From Nitrososphaerota archaeon (GTDB taxonomy: Archaea; Thermoproteota; Nitrososphaeria; Nitrososphaerales; Nitrosopumilaceae), in NCBI GenBank assembly GCA_021325615.1, contig JAJPGU010000015.1, positions 1 to 43,324 on the forward strand: a stretch of DNA of 43,324 nucleotides. The letters are read 5' to 3'. This document shows positions 8,446 through 16,099 of the stretch, piece after piece (within the stretch, counting starts at the first letter, position 1; the number at the start of each line of letters is the position of its first letter). The notes under the pieces were generated by a model. The model was given only the letters and a program-made list of their open reading frames with translations, was not told where the DNA came from and did not search any database. The position numbers and the translations under genes were made by a program.

Positions 8446-8592
8446 ATGGCGCGTACAGTTTACAAGTCTACGGAACTGGAAATTAGGAACTCTGGGGTAA
8501 ATCCTAAGACATGTGATTCATTGGATGGTTTGAAGTCTCAATGTGGGGAAAGATGTGGGTGTGATGCCTCACTCCCATCTTGTTGGCGATAG
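8446..8592 (+). CDS. Possible small cysteine-rich ORF overlapping cheC2 start
   Basis: A 48-codon open frame starts at the ATG at 8446 and ends with TAG at 8590-8592. The product is polar at its N-terminus and Cys-rich at its C-terminus (CGERCGCDASLPSCWR, with one further Cys upstream), spacing that could bind a metal. It occupies most of the gap between cheR and cheC2 and would overlap the cheC2 start by 13 bases. There is no strong ribosome-binding site and I recognise no family, so it may be a chance frame. Confidence 0.25.
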   Translation: MARTVYKSTELEIRNSGVNPKTCDSLDGLKSQCGERCGCDASLPSCWR

Positions 8593-9167
8593 GCTTGACG
8601 GCTGGAAATTTACTCCAAGTGGGAAATATTATGGAACAATATGTCTGCGCGAAAACAATTCCGATGCTTTACAATCTCATGGGAGAACCTTTTTCATATT
8701 CTGTTAAAAATATGGATCCTGCAAATGCTGAACCCTTCAGACATTCTGTGCATGAGGTGGAAAATACGGGTGTGGTTTCTGCCGCATATGTTCGTTGTCA
8801 GGGGGATTTTCATTTTGGTTTCCTATGGCATGTTCAAGAAAAAGATCTCAGGCTGCTGGCAAAAAAGATGCTTGGTCGTTATCATATTGGCGCAATTGAA
8901 AACCTAGAGATTTCATCCGTCTCGGAATTTGGTAATATTCTCACTGCATCAATTGTCAATGCAGTCTGTAATGAGAGGTACTGCAGGCTTATCTCAACGG
9001 TCCCCGGGTTTGCTGTGGAATCCTTGAGGGCACTTCTAGGGGAAGTTATTTCTGATTTCGAAACAGGATCCGCCGATTTCTCGGCATTTGCAGCGGAGTT
9101 CCATGGAACACTATCCGGCATAAAATTGGGAATGCTCTTGGTTGAGAATCCTCCGAGGGAAAATTAG
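8580..9167 (+). CDS. cheC: Second CheC-family CheY-P phosphatase
   Basis: This 195-aa paralogue of the protein at 6823-7419 has the phosphatase signature S112, E116, N119 and P142 (SSVSEFGNILTAS ... STVPGF) and lacks a second site. The TTG at 8580 is the first possible start after an in-frame stop at 8562. Its N-terminus then aligns with that of the first CheC (LLQVGNIMEQYVCAK against LCSLEGVLDSYIAQK). The later ATG at 8631 would cut into the conserved first helix, so I prefer 8580. It lies directly before cheD, the usual CheC partner, with a 24-base gap. Confidence 0.85.
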   Translation: MLAIGLTAGNLLQVGNIMEQYVCAKTIPMLYNLMGEPFSYSVKNMDPANAEPFRHSVHEVENTGVVSAAYVRCQGDFHFGFLWHVQEKDLRLLAKKMLGRYHIGAIENLEISSVSEFGNILTASIVNAVCNERYCRLISTVPGFAVESLRALLGEVISDFETGSADFSAFAAEFHGTLSGIKLGMLLVENPPREN

Positions 9168-9191
9168 CTCATCTGCCGGAGGAATTTTTTC

Positions 9192-9689
9192 ATGACTGAC
9201 ATGGTTGAGGTAAAAATGGGCGGGATGGAAATATCAAGCGGTGAAGTTGGGGAGATGAAAACCTTTGTGGGATCATGTGTGGCTCTTTGTCTTTTTGATC
9301 CCGTGTCAAAGATTGCAGCGATGGCACACATAATGCTGCCAAAAAAAGCCGGGGAAAAATCCGTATGTGAGCCGTCGGAATGTGGAAAGTATGCGGATAA
9401 AGCCTTTGAAATAATGCTTCAAAAGATGACTGCCTTGGGGGCAAACAAAGATAGGATACTGGCAAAGATTGTAGGCGGTGCGGCAATTTTCTCACACGAG
9501 TCGGAAAATGGGATATTTAACATTGGGGCGAGGAACATAGCCGCGATAAAACAAATCCTGGAAGAGCACCATATTGTTATCGCTTCTGAGGACATAGGGG
9601 AAAATTTCGGAAGATGGGTAAAATTCAATCTCGTGTCGGGAGAGATCACTGTTACATCTGCCCTGAAAAAAACAGAAACAACCATCTAG
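9192..9689 (+). CDS. cheD: Chemoreceptor glutamine deamidase CheD
   Basis: This 165-aa enzyme deamidates receptor glutamines and forms complexes with CheC. The catalytic cysteine is C29 in VGSCVALCLFD and the catalytic histidine is H46 in AMAHIMLPKK, both in the family's standard context. The GGAGGA ribosome-binding site at 9178-9183 sits 8 bases before the ATG and fixes the start. The length is typical. It closes the enzymatic part of the che operon. Confidence 0.93.
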   Translation: MTDMVEVKMGGMEISSGEVGEMKTFVGSCVALCLFDPVSKIAAMAHIMLPKKAGEKSVCEPSECGKYADKAFEIMLQKMTALGANKDRILAKIVGGAAIFSHESENGIFNIGARNIAAIKQILEEHHIVIASEDIGENFGRWVKFNLVSGEITVTSALKKTETTI

Positions 9690-9811
9690 ATCTGCCCTTA
9701 AAAAATTCAGTAAGGCCTCCTGAAATTAGGTTCTATATGTATGGTATTGGGTCAAATTATGAGATAAACAAATAACCTACCAAGGGCAAATGTTTGCGGG
9801 AATGATAGGCA

Positions 9812-10432
9812 TTGGTGGTAAGGCTAGCTGACCTAAGGGACAGGCTTGTCGTATTTGCCGTAGTCACGGGGATCTTTCTGCCAGTAAGGTTGCTTTTTTA
9901 CACCTATGTTTCATCCCATTGGATTGGTAGTCTGGGGCTTGTTTCCTCGATGATGCTTCTAATCACCCTCCTTGCCCACAAAGGCAAACTGGGGTTCTTC
10001 GGAAGGATCTTTGTCGAACAGATGACCAAGTCAATGCGGGGCAGGTCTGGGGTTATAGCGATAGGTCTTTCTGTGGTATTGATTACATATTTGGGCAGTA
10101 CTCTTGTTTGGATAGATCGTGGAGACACGGTTTATTCTGGCGAGAAGCAGGTTGTTGCCCAGCTTATCTTTTCTGGCTCGAGCCCAAACGCGTCTCAAAT
10201 GAGGTATATGGGACAGGTCCTCCAGTCTCATCCGAGTGAATTTATTCCGGGCCTTTCGCGTTTCGACCAGGTGATTTCCATGACATATGCAATCCTTAAC
10301 GACATGATGGGGGGATGGCTTGTAAACCTCGATACGATACTTCTTGTGGAGCAGTTTGAAATCCTCGGCCTTGTAATTTTCTACCGAAAGGTGGTGGGCC
10401 ATTATCTGCTTGTGCCTTCAACCGCGGGATGA
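9812..10432 (+). CDS. Small multi-pass membrane protein after cheD, unknown function
   Basis: This 206-aa protein has hydrophobic segments at about 12-32, 38-56 and 80-100 and an amphipathic or hydrophobic C-terminal stretch (about 165-195), suggesting three or four membrane helices. I do not recognise the family. An in-frame TAG at 9806-9808 limits the start to TTG 9812 or GTG 9815. A loop of about 60 residues after the third helix (DRGDTVYSGEKQVV onward) could face outside. It follows cheD by 122 bases in the same direction, so it may belong to the motility regulon, but no motif ties it to signalling. Confidence 0.65.
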   Translation: MVVRLADLRDRLVVFAVVTGIFLPVRLLFYTYVSSHWIGSLGLVSSMMLLITLLAHKGKLGFFGRIFVEQMTKSMRGRSGVIAIGLSVVLITYLGSTLVWIDRGDTVYSGEKQVVAQLIFSGSSPNASQMRYMGQVLQSHPSEFIPGLSRFDQVISMTYAILNDMMGGWLVNLDTILLVEQFEILGLVIFYRKVVGHYLLVPSTAG

Positions 10433-10629
10433 CCAGAACCGCAATCTACACTTACACTTGTCATGATCCACTGAAATCTGGGTGGAGCCCAGGACGTTTT
10501 CTGCCACTCACGTCGAGGTAGCCATATAAAATTCTCCAAAATAAGCAATCCTTGTTGTAAAAGTATCACTTGTTCGTTCGTTTCGTACAACCATAAAAGT
10601 TAATGTGCCTTTTATTGATAATAAGTGGG

Positions 10630-11727
10630 ATGACCCAGCAGTCGGAAGAAACCGACAAGAACAAGTCACTACTAGAAGATCTCAGTACCCTCACGGGACG
10701 TGCATTCAAAGAACTTGATGCGACAAAGACCGAACTTCTGGAAAAAGAAAAACTGCTCAACCAACTTGCCTCTGAATCCATGGAAAAGATCAAGGATCTG
10801 TCAAAAATAAACCACGACTTGCAGGACAAGGTTGGATTCCTTCTGGATCTTAGCGCGTCGCTCAACAAAAAAAATGATGAACTTGCCAAGTCCAACAAAG
10901 ATCTTGAAACCCAGAAACTCCACTACAACAAAATGACGGTCGAGCTTAAGGAAAAGTTAGACAGGGTGATTACCAAGGAAAAAGAAATCTCGATGCAACG
11001 GGACTTTCTTGCAAAACAGGTGGATGAAAAAACCCAGGATTTGATAAAAAATGCAAAGTTCACCGTAATAGGAGAGCTGGCTGCCAGGCTTGCCCATGAC
11101 CTGCGAAATCCGCTTTCCATTGTGAAAAATACGATGGATATCATGCGCGTCAAACCTACCATGAAGGTGGAGGAGCGGCTTCAACACTTTACCAGGTTTG
11201 ATAGAGCCGTTCAACGCATGGCACACCAGATTGACGATGTGCTGAACTTTGTCAAGAGGTCTGAACTGACTCTTCATGCCACATCGGTCCTTGCAACACT
11301 GGACAGCGCCATAGTGGGCGTAATGATTCCTCAGGGCGTTACAATTAGCAAACCCTCGGTAGACGTTCAGATAAACTGCGATTCAAGGAAACTGGAGGCG
11401 GTATTTTCAAATCTCATCATAAACGCGATACAGGCTATGGAGGAAAATGGCGAGATCATAATCCGGATTACAGACCTTGGACCCAGTATTCAGCTGGAGT
11501 TTGAGGACTCGGGACCGGGAATACCGCCAGAAGTCCTACCAAAAATATTTGATCCGCTCTTTACCACAAAACAGACTGGCACGGGGCTGGGCTTGTCAAT
11601 ATGCAAGAGCATTGTGGAGCAACACGGGGGCACTATAACCGCTAGATCTCATCCCACGGTATTCGTCATGAGACTGCCGAAAAACATTTCTCAAAAGTAT
11701 GAGATTCCGTCAATTTATACTTCATGA
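10630..11727 (+). CDS. Soluble coiled-coil sensor histidine kinase
   Basis: This 365-aa cytoplasmic kinase has no membrane segment. Residues about 20-140 form a long charged coiled coil, followed by a HisKA dimerisation domain with H156 in LAARLAHDLRNPLS. The HATPase domain shows an N-box (NLIINAIQAMEE), a G1-like EDSGPGIPPE, FTTKQTGTGLGLSI and a final G-rich segment. No PAS or GAF sensor is evident, so it probably receives signals through protein contacts along the coil. A TATA-like CCATAAAAG at about 10591-10599 and GTGGG before the ATG favour the start at 10630 over an ATG nine codons upstream. It overlaps the convergent gene at 11722-12048 by 6 bases. Partners could be the receiver-only regulators nearby. 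Confidence 0.88.
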   Translation: MTQQSEETDKNKSLLEDLSTLTGRAFKELDATKTELLEKEKLLNQLASESMEKIKDLSKINHDLQDKVGFLLDLSASLNKKNDELAKSNKDLETQKLHYNKMTVELKEKLDRVITKEKEISMQRDFLAKQVDEKTQDLIKNAKFTVIGELAARLAHDLRNPLSIVKNTMDIMRVKPTMKVEERLQHFTRFDRAVQRMAHQIDDVLNFVKRSELTLHATSVLATLDSAIVGVMIPQGVTISKPSVDVQINCDSRKLEAVFSNLIINAIQAMEENGEIIIRITDLGPSIQLEFEDSGPGIPPEVLPKIFDPLFTTKQTGTGLGLSICKSIVEQHGGTITARSHPTVFVMRLPKNISQKYEIPSIYTS

Positions 11728-12048
11728 GGAGCCGCCTCCAGACGATGACACTCCGCGTAATTTGCTCTGCCGCATTATGTGAATGACTCTTCCATCGTCC
11801 AGGGTGTACTGAACCGATATTATTCGATCAAGTGGCAGTTGCTTCGAAATGTCACCAATGCTTTCATGGGGTGCCCTTGATTCATTCTTGGTTTCTAAAA
11901 CCTCGGGTTCGGAAAGGGTCTGATCAAATAAAAACTTGGCCACTGCTAATTTTATGACAGTATTTGTTGAACAGTTCTTGGTGCGCGATAGGTTCTCGAT
12001 GCTGGATATCATGGCCTCTGGCATTTTCAGGCTTAAAATCTTGTCCAT
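11722..12048 (-). CDS. Ribbon-helix-helix-like small protein
   Basis: This is a 108-aa protein. Its first ~45 residues (ILSLKMPEAMISSIENLSR, then STNTVIKLAVAKFLFDQ) have the strand-helix-helix pattern of ribbon-helix-helix DNA-binding proteins. The middle is polar. The C-terminal half (RIISVQYTLDDGRVIHIMR) looks like a small beta hairpin, and the protein ends in a Ser/Gly tail. It is the last of a minus-strand series TPR–receiver–kinase–receiver–RHH and may provide a DNA-binding output that the receiver-only regulators lack. That link is inference from position. Its tail overlaps the end of the soluble kinase gene. Confidence 0.6.
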   Translation of the reverse strand: MDKILSLKMPEAMISSIENLSRTKNCSTNTVIKLAVAKFLFDQTLSEPEVLETKNESRAPHESIGDISKQLPLDRIISVQYTLDDGRVIHIMRQSKLRGVSSSGGGSS

Positions 12049-12124
12049 GTATCACCTTAAACGAGCTTAAGACATAAAAGATACGGAATTTCTATGCCCA
12101 AAGTCATTCCAAAATGGAATCTAG

Positions 12125-12529
12125 TCACTGGGCTCTCTTTATGATGCAGGTGCCCTCGATTTTCTTTACGAGAAAATCCAACGAGAATGGCTTTTGGATT
12201 ATCTCAACTGAATCTCTGAGGATTGTAGAGGCGTCGTCAAGCACGCCTGCACCAAAGGCTGATGCAAATATGATCTTTTGATTGGGCCTCAACTCTAGAA
12301 TTTCTTTTGCTACGAGCACTCCATTTTTCTTCGGCATAACAAAATCAAGCAGTACCACGTCAAATGGGGTGGACCTCAGGGGACAACCTTGTAGGGCTTT
12401 CCTGTAGGCCGCAACGCATTCTTCGCCGTCGCGCGCAATCGTTACATGGTGCTGGTTTTTCTCAAATATTTTCTTGTACTGCAGGGCTGCAAATTCGTTA
12501 TCTTCACCTGAAAGTATCGTAAGACCCAT
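12125..12529 (-). CDS. Receiver-only response regulator
   Basis: This 134-aa protein is a single receiver domain. E9-D10 form the acidic pair (LSGEDNEF), D62 is the phospho-acceptor (VLLDFVMPKKNG), S90 is the switch residue (IIFASAFG) and K113 is the conserved lysine (QKPFSL). The loop between helix 2 and strand 3 is about ten residues longer than in CheY (RKALQGCPLRSTPF). It shares that loop and the KPFSL/KPFTL motif with the regulators at 14070-14549 and 17931-18437, so the three are paralogues. It has no DNA-binding output domain. It lies 58 bases downstream of the membrane kinase and is a likely substrate. Confidence 0.88.
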   Translation of the reverse strand: MGLTILSGEDNEFAALQYKKIFEKNQHHVTIARDGEECVAAYRKALQGCPLRSTPFDVVLLDFVMPKKNGVLVAKEILELRPNQKIIFASAFGAGVLDDASTILRDSVEIIQKPFSLDFLVKKIEGTCIIKRAQ

Positions 12530-12587
12530 GAACTTTTCTATGCAATATGGCTAGATTAACGCTAGTCTGTTCGGGCCAGACAAACAC

Positions 12588-14045
12588 CTATCTCAATTGG
12601 GCATCACGAGGCAAATTGCGTTCCAGTTGCAGGGGTATGGAGAACGAAATGCTGGCTCCCCCGTCGCTGTTATTCCAAGCATGTATGTCGCCTCCATGAG
12701 AGTCTGTAATCCCCTTGCAGATGTACAGTCCAAGCCCACTCCCGTCTGAGTTCTCACTCCTCTGATTTTTTGTGACAAACTTGTTAAACATGATTGGGAG
12801 TATATCCGGGTGGATTCCAGGACCAGTATCCGATATCGAAACTACGGCACGATCATCGTTCTTTGAAGAAGTAATGGTTATTCTTCCCTTGGTAGTGAAC
12901 TTCATGGCATTATTGAGTATATTTCTAATGACTTGAGCTATGCGTACCTTGTCCGCATCTACTTCGATGACTCCAGAGAGATCCGCCTCTAATACGACGC
13001 CCTGGGGGATGTTTGTCCTTGCGCCCTCCAAAAGTTCTGTTATTAGGTAGTTCAAGTCGAACCTTTCAGGGAATATCCTAAATCTGTTGCCATCTATTCT
13101 GCCAATGTCCAGCATCTTGTTTGCAACCTCCTCTATTTGTCGGGCCTGTTTGGCAATCCCGGCCAAGGCCTCCTCCTTGTCCATGTCCCCGCATTTTGCA
13201 AGTTCGACAAAACCATAGATTGGGTTAAGGGGGCTCTTTAGCTCATGTGATGCCTCGCTGATAAACTCGTCCTTCATGACATTCAAGCTGTGAAGCTTTT
13301 CATTGGCCCTCTGGAGAGATCTTGTCTTGTCCACCACCTCGCGTATCAGATCTTTGCTTATCTGGTTGACAAAATATCCTGATGCCAACGAGATGATTCC
13401 TGCAGATACAATGATGATTATCTCAAGGGTCAAGAACCTTTGTTTTTCGTCACTTACTGCATTTTCCGCATGTGTGTAAGATGAATCTACGCCAGCGAGT
13501 AATGCTGCCTGCTTTTCATCAATGGATGTTTGCTTGGCTCTTAGGTCACTTATTATGGAGGTGATTTTTTCCCCGTTTCCTTGGTTTTGGGTCGAAAACA
13601 GGCTTGAAGCAGACTGGTCATATTCGGAGTCGAGTTTTTCTAGGTCGCTTAGTTGAGCAAGTACGGAAGCTGGGTCAGGATTGAGGATGTCTTGAGTGTA
13701 GGTGTATGACCCAATATTTGCAATCTCTCTTGCGTGGTTTATCTCGTCAGATAGCTGTCCATCATATAGGTAGAATGACCCTGCTACCACCTGTAATCCG
13801 GATATGTTCTTAACCTCTAGGAACCTTACTGCGCTGTTCATGGCGTCTTCTTTACTTTTCTGCAGGCTTGCCATCTGGAGGGCAGACTTTTCTAGCGGGA
13901 GGGTAAAACCCATAACAGCCTTCACTTGGTTGTCCATTGACGACATGGCATAGATACTGAATGCAATGGTAACACCCAGCATCAATACAATTATTCCCAC
14001 CGAGGCTCCTATTCTGAAACCTGTGGATGCCTTTTGAAGATTCAT
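12588..14045 (-). CDS. Membrane sensor histidine kinase
   Basis: This is a 485-aa kinase. TM1 at about 13-35 and TM2 at about 206-224 enclose an extracellular all-helical sensor of about 170 residues, similar in layout to four-helix-bundle sensors. A short juxtamembrane coil follows, then HisKA with H267 in SEASHELKSPLNP. The ATPase domain shows NILNNAMKF (N-box), SDTGPGIHPD (G1) and SDGSGLGLYICKG (G2). It is flanked on both sides by receiver-only regulators, 24 and 58 bases away, so it may phosphorylate two alternative targets. The ligand is unknown; the sensor lacks a Cache or PAS signature. Confidence 0.9.
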   Translation of the reverse strand: MNLQKASTGFRIGASVGIIVLMLGVTIAFSIYAMSSMDNQVKAVMGFTLPLEKSALQMASLQKSKEDAMNSAVRFLEVKNISGLQVVAGSFYLYDGQLSDEINHAREIANIGSYTYTQDILNPDPASVLAQLSDLEKLDSEYDQSASSLFSTQNQGNGEKITSIISDLRAKQTSIDEKQAALLAGVDSSYTHAENAVSDEKQRFLTLEIIIIVSAGIISLASGYFVNQISKDLIREVVDKTRSLQRANEKLHSLNVMKDEFISEASHELKSPLNPIYGFVELAKCGDMDKEEALAGIAKQARQIEEVANKMLDIGRIDGNRFRIFPERFDLNYLITELLEGARTNIPQGVVLEADLSGVIEVDADKVRIAQVIRNILNNAMKFTTKGRITITSSKNDDRAVVSISDTGPGIHPDILPIMFNKFVTKNQRSENSDGSGLGLYICKGITDSHGGDIHAWNNSDGGASISFSIPLQLERNLPRDAQLR

Positions 14046-14069
14046 TTCAAAGTCCCCGAATTCACGCCA

Positions 14070-14549
14070 TTACGTTGATCTGCTTGGGCCTACTGGTACT
14101 GACGTACCTGAATATCCGTCCCAATCCTTAAACCCCTTCCTTGCTTGTTCTCTCCAAGTGTAAAGCGACCAGCCCTCTATTTGTACTACCAGAGCTTTGA
14201 GCGTGAACGGTTTGTTCATTACCTCGACCTCTTCCTTAAGGGACCTCAATTTTTTTATCACCTCGTTTCCAAATCCTGTAATGAAGATAATCCTCTGTCT
14301 GATGTTGATCTTCTGGATCTCTCTTGCAACATCTATCCCATCCATTCCAGGCATTTGTTGATCTAAAATTATCACATCAAAAATCGAAGAATTTCCACCA
14401 CCTTCTGTTTTCAGTGAATCGGAATAGGTCTGGAGGCATTCGATTCCGTCCCTTGCCGTGACTACCACATGGCCGCGATTTTCAAGGGCGACCTTGTAGG
14501 TCTCGGAAAGATCTGGGTTGTCCTCTGAAACTAGAATCCTGAGTGCCAT
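14070..14549 (-). CDS. Receiver-only response regulator
   Basis: This 159-aa receiver has the acidic pair E9-D10 (LVSEDNPDL), phospho-acceptor D63 (IILDQQMPGMDG), switch T91 (IFITGFG) and K113 (MNKPFTL). It has the same enlarged helix 2–strand 3 loop as its paralogues (SDSLKTEGGGNSSIF). The ~35-residue C-terminal tail (SLYTWREQARKGFKDWDGYS onward) is polar and aromatic and belongs to no output domain I know. It lies 24 bases upstream of the membrane kinase gene, so it is probably co-transcribed and phosphorylated by that kinase. Confidence 0.87.
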   Translation of the reverse strand: MALRILVSEDNPDLSETYKVALENRGHVVVTARDGIECLQTYSDSLKTEGGGNSSIFDVIILDQQMPGMDGIDVAREIQKINIRQRIIFITGFGNEVIKKLRSLKEEVEVMNKPFTLKALVVQIEGWSLYTWREQARKGFKDWDGYSGTSVPVGPSRST

Positions 14550-14649
14550 GATGCCCTACTGAATCCTGTAAGAAATATTTCCATATAGTATGTTGTTTGT
14601 CTGGAACAAACACAATCTTCGCAAGGGATAATGATGGGCTCTGTACTTC

Positions 14650-15957
14650 CTAGTTTGCAATTTTCCTAAAACTTCTTTCAGCCTTTGTTCCCTTAAGACG
14701 TATTTCATCCCTCAGGATGTCTCCGTATCTTGAATCTGTCATTACCATAGATTCTAGCGTCTTAAGTGATTCTTCGCTGTCTTTCTCCTTTAAAATGGTG
14801 CATGATCTGTAAAAAATCGCGTTTGTATTCGAGGGGTTTTGCAGGAGGGCCATGTCAAAATACCCTATGGCTTCAGAATGTCTTCCCAATGAGGAAAGCA
14901 ACCTTCCCTTCTGGCAAAGTATGTTGCCATAGTCTTGGTTAATGCTAATTATCCTATCGTAGCACTCCAGCGCCTCCTCAAACATGCCAAGTGATTCCAA
15001 GGCGAATCCCTTGTTATATAATGCCTGGAGGTGTACCGGGTCTATTTCCAACACCCGGTTGAAGCACTCTATGGCCTCCTTCCGCCTTATCATTTCTGAT
15101 AATATTAATCCTTTATTGTAGAGGGCTAGGATATGTTCAGAATCGACTGAAAGAACCATATCGAAGGCTGCGATGGCAGAGTCTCCTAGCCCTATCTTCG
15201 ACAAGATTACTCCCTTGTGGAAGAGTGAAGGAAGGTGATCTGGTCGCATCCTCAGTACTGATTCATAACATGACAGAGATTCGTCAAAACGTTCCAGCCT
15301 TTCGCAAGCTAGTCCCTTGTTGTAAAGTGACTGATAGTGGGATGGGTTTATGCGAAGGACTCTCTCAAAACATAAAACAGCTGTTTCTGGCGAGGACTCG
15401 GAAACCAACAATCCCTTGTTATACCATGAGAGAATGTGATTCATGTTCCTCTCTAGTGCGCTTTCAAAACATCGCACTGCCTCCTCATTTCGTGAGATCT
15501 TTGCAAGGAAGCAACCCTTGCGGAAAAGGACCATGGTGTTACTCCCCCCTCTCTGAATTGCGGCATTATACGAGTAGATTGCATCGTCTATCAGTCCCAA
15601 CTCTTCCTTTATTTGTGCTTGACACAATACGGGCTTGGGATTGGATGGAAGTGATTTTATTATGTCCTCGAGTCCTTCCAGCGCGTCCTCCAATTTCCCG
15701 ATGCTGTAAAAGTAGTTACAAAGTCCAAACTTGGTAACTGTTGGTAGTTTGCATAATTTTGATGGGTGTACCCCGCAGGGTGACAGTTTTTTGTAAAGTT
15801 CTATCATGGAATCCATCTTTTCTCGCTTTTCCTCTACGGGCGGGGCCTTTACCAAATCAAAATCAGTCAGTAATGACATCTCATCAAGCAGTTGTCTTAT
15901 TATTCCTGACACTAGTGATGATTGTATGCGTGTTTTTTCAGCCTGGGTGTATGTCAT
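14650..15957 (-). CDS. Tetratricopeptide repeat (TPR) protein, about ten repeats
   Basis: This 435-aa soluble protein is made almost entirely of tandem 34-residue TPR units. The A and B helices recur as YNKGLxLSEM...EAIECFNRVLEIDP-type blocks, and I count about ten (EDALEGLED, DDAIYSYN, EEAVRCFE, ETAVLCFE, DESLSCYE, DSAIAAFD, KEAIECFN, EEALECYD, SEAIGYFD, EESLKTLE). TPR arrays are protein-binding scaffolds. I chose the ATG at 15957 because AAAGGAGCC lies just upstream; an open frame extends 39 codons further but lacks such a site. It heads a minus-strand series with two receivers and a kinase and may scaffold that signalling module. Confidence 0.88.
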   Translation of the reverse strand: MTYTQAEKTRIQSSLVSGIIRQLLDEMSLLTDFDLVKAPPVEEKREKMDSMIELYKKLSPCGVHPSKLCKLPTVTKFGLCNYFYSIGKLEDALEGLEDIIKSLPSNPKPVLCQAQIKEELGLIDDAIYSYNAAIQRGGSNTMVLFRKGCFLAKISRNEEAVRCFESALERNMNHILSWYNKGLLVSESSPETAVLCFERVLRINPSHYQSLYNKGLACERLERFDESLSCYESVLRMRPDHLPSLFHKGVILSKIGLGDSAIAAFDMVLSVDSEHILALYNKGLILSEMIRRKEAIECFNRVLEIDPVHLQALYNKGFALESLGMFEEALECYDRIISINQDYGNILCQKGRLLSSLGRHSEAIGYFDMALLQNPSNTNAIFYRSCTILKEKDSEESLKTLESMVMTDSRYGDILRDEIRLKGTKAERSFRKIAN

Positions 15958-16099
15958 TTTTGGCTCCTTTTCGAGGGAAACTGCACGCCTTGCATGCCCG
16001 CTCGACGAAGTCTTATGCTCACAATTGTTTAAAAACGGTAGATTGTGCGTTTCAAGTAAGCTCCAAAAATGCAACCACGGCCTTCTTCCGGTTTGTTGC

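Noticed and set aside
9701-9722. Short inverted repeat CCTTA...TAAGG after cheD as a terminator
   Set aside because: The arms are only five bases long and no T-run follows.
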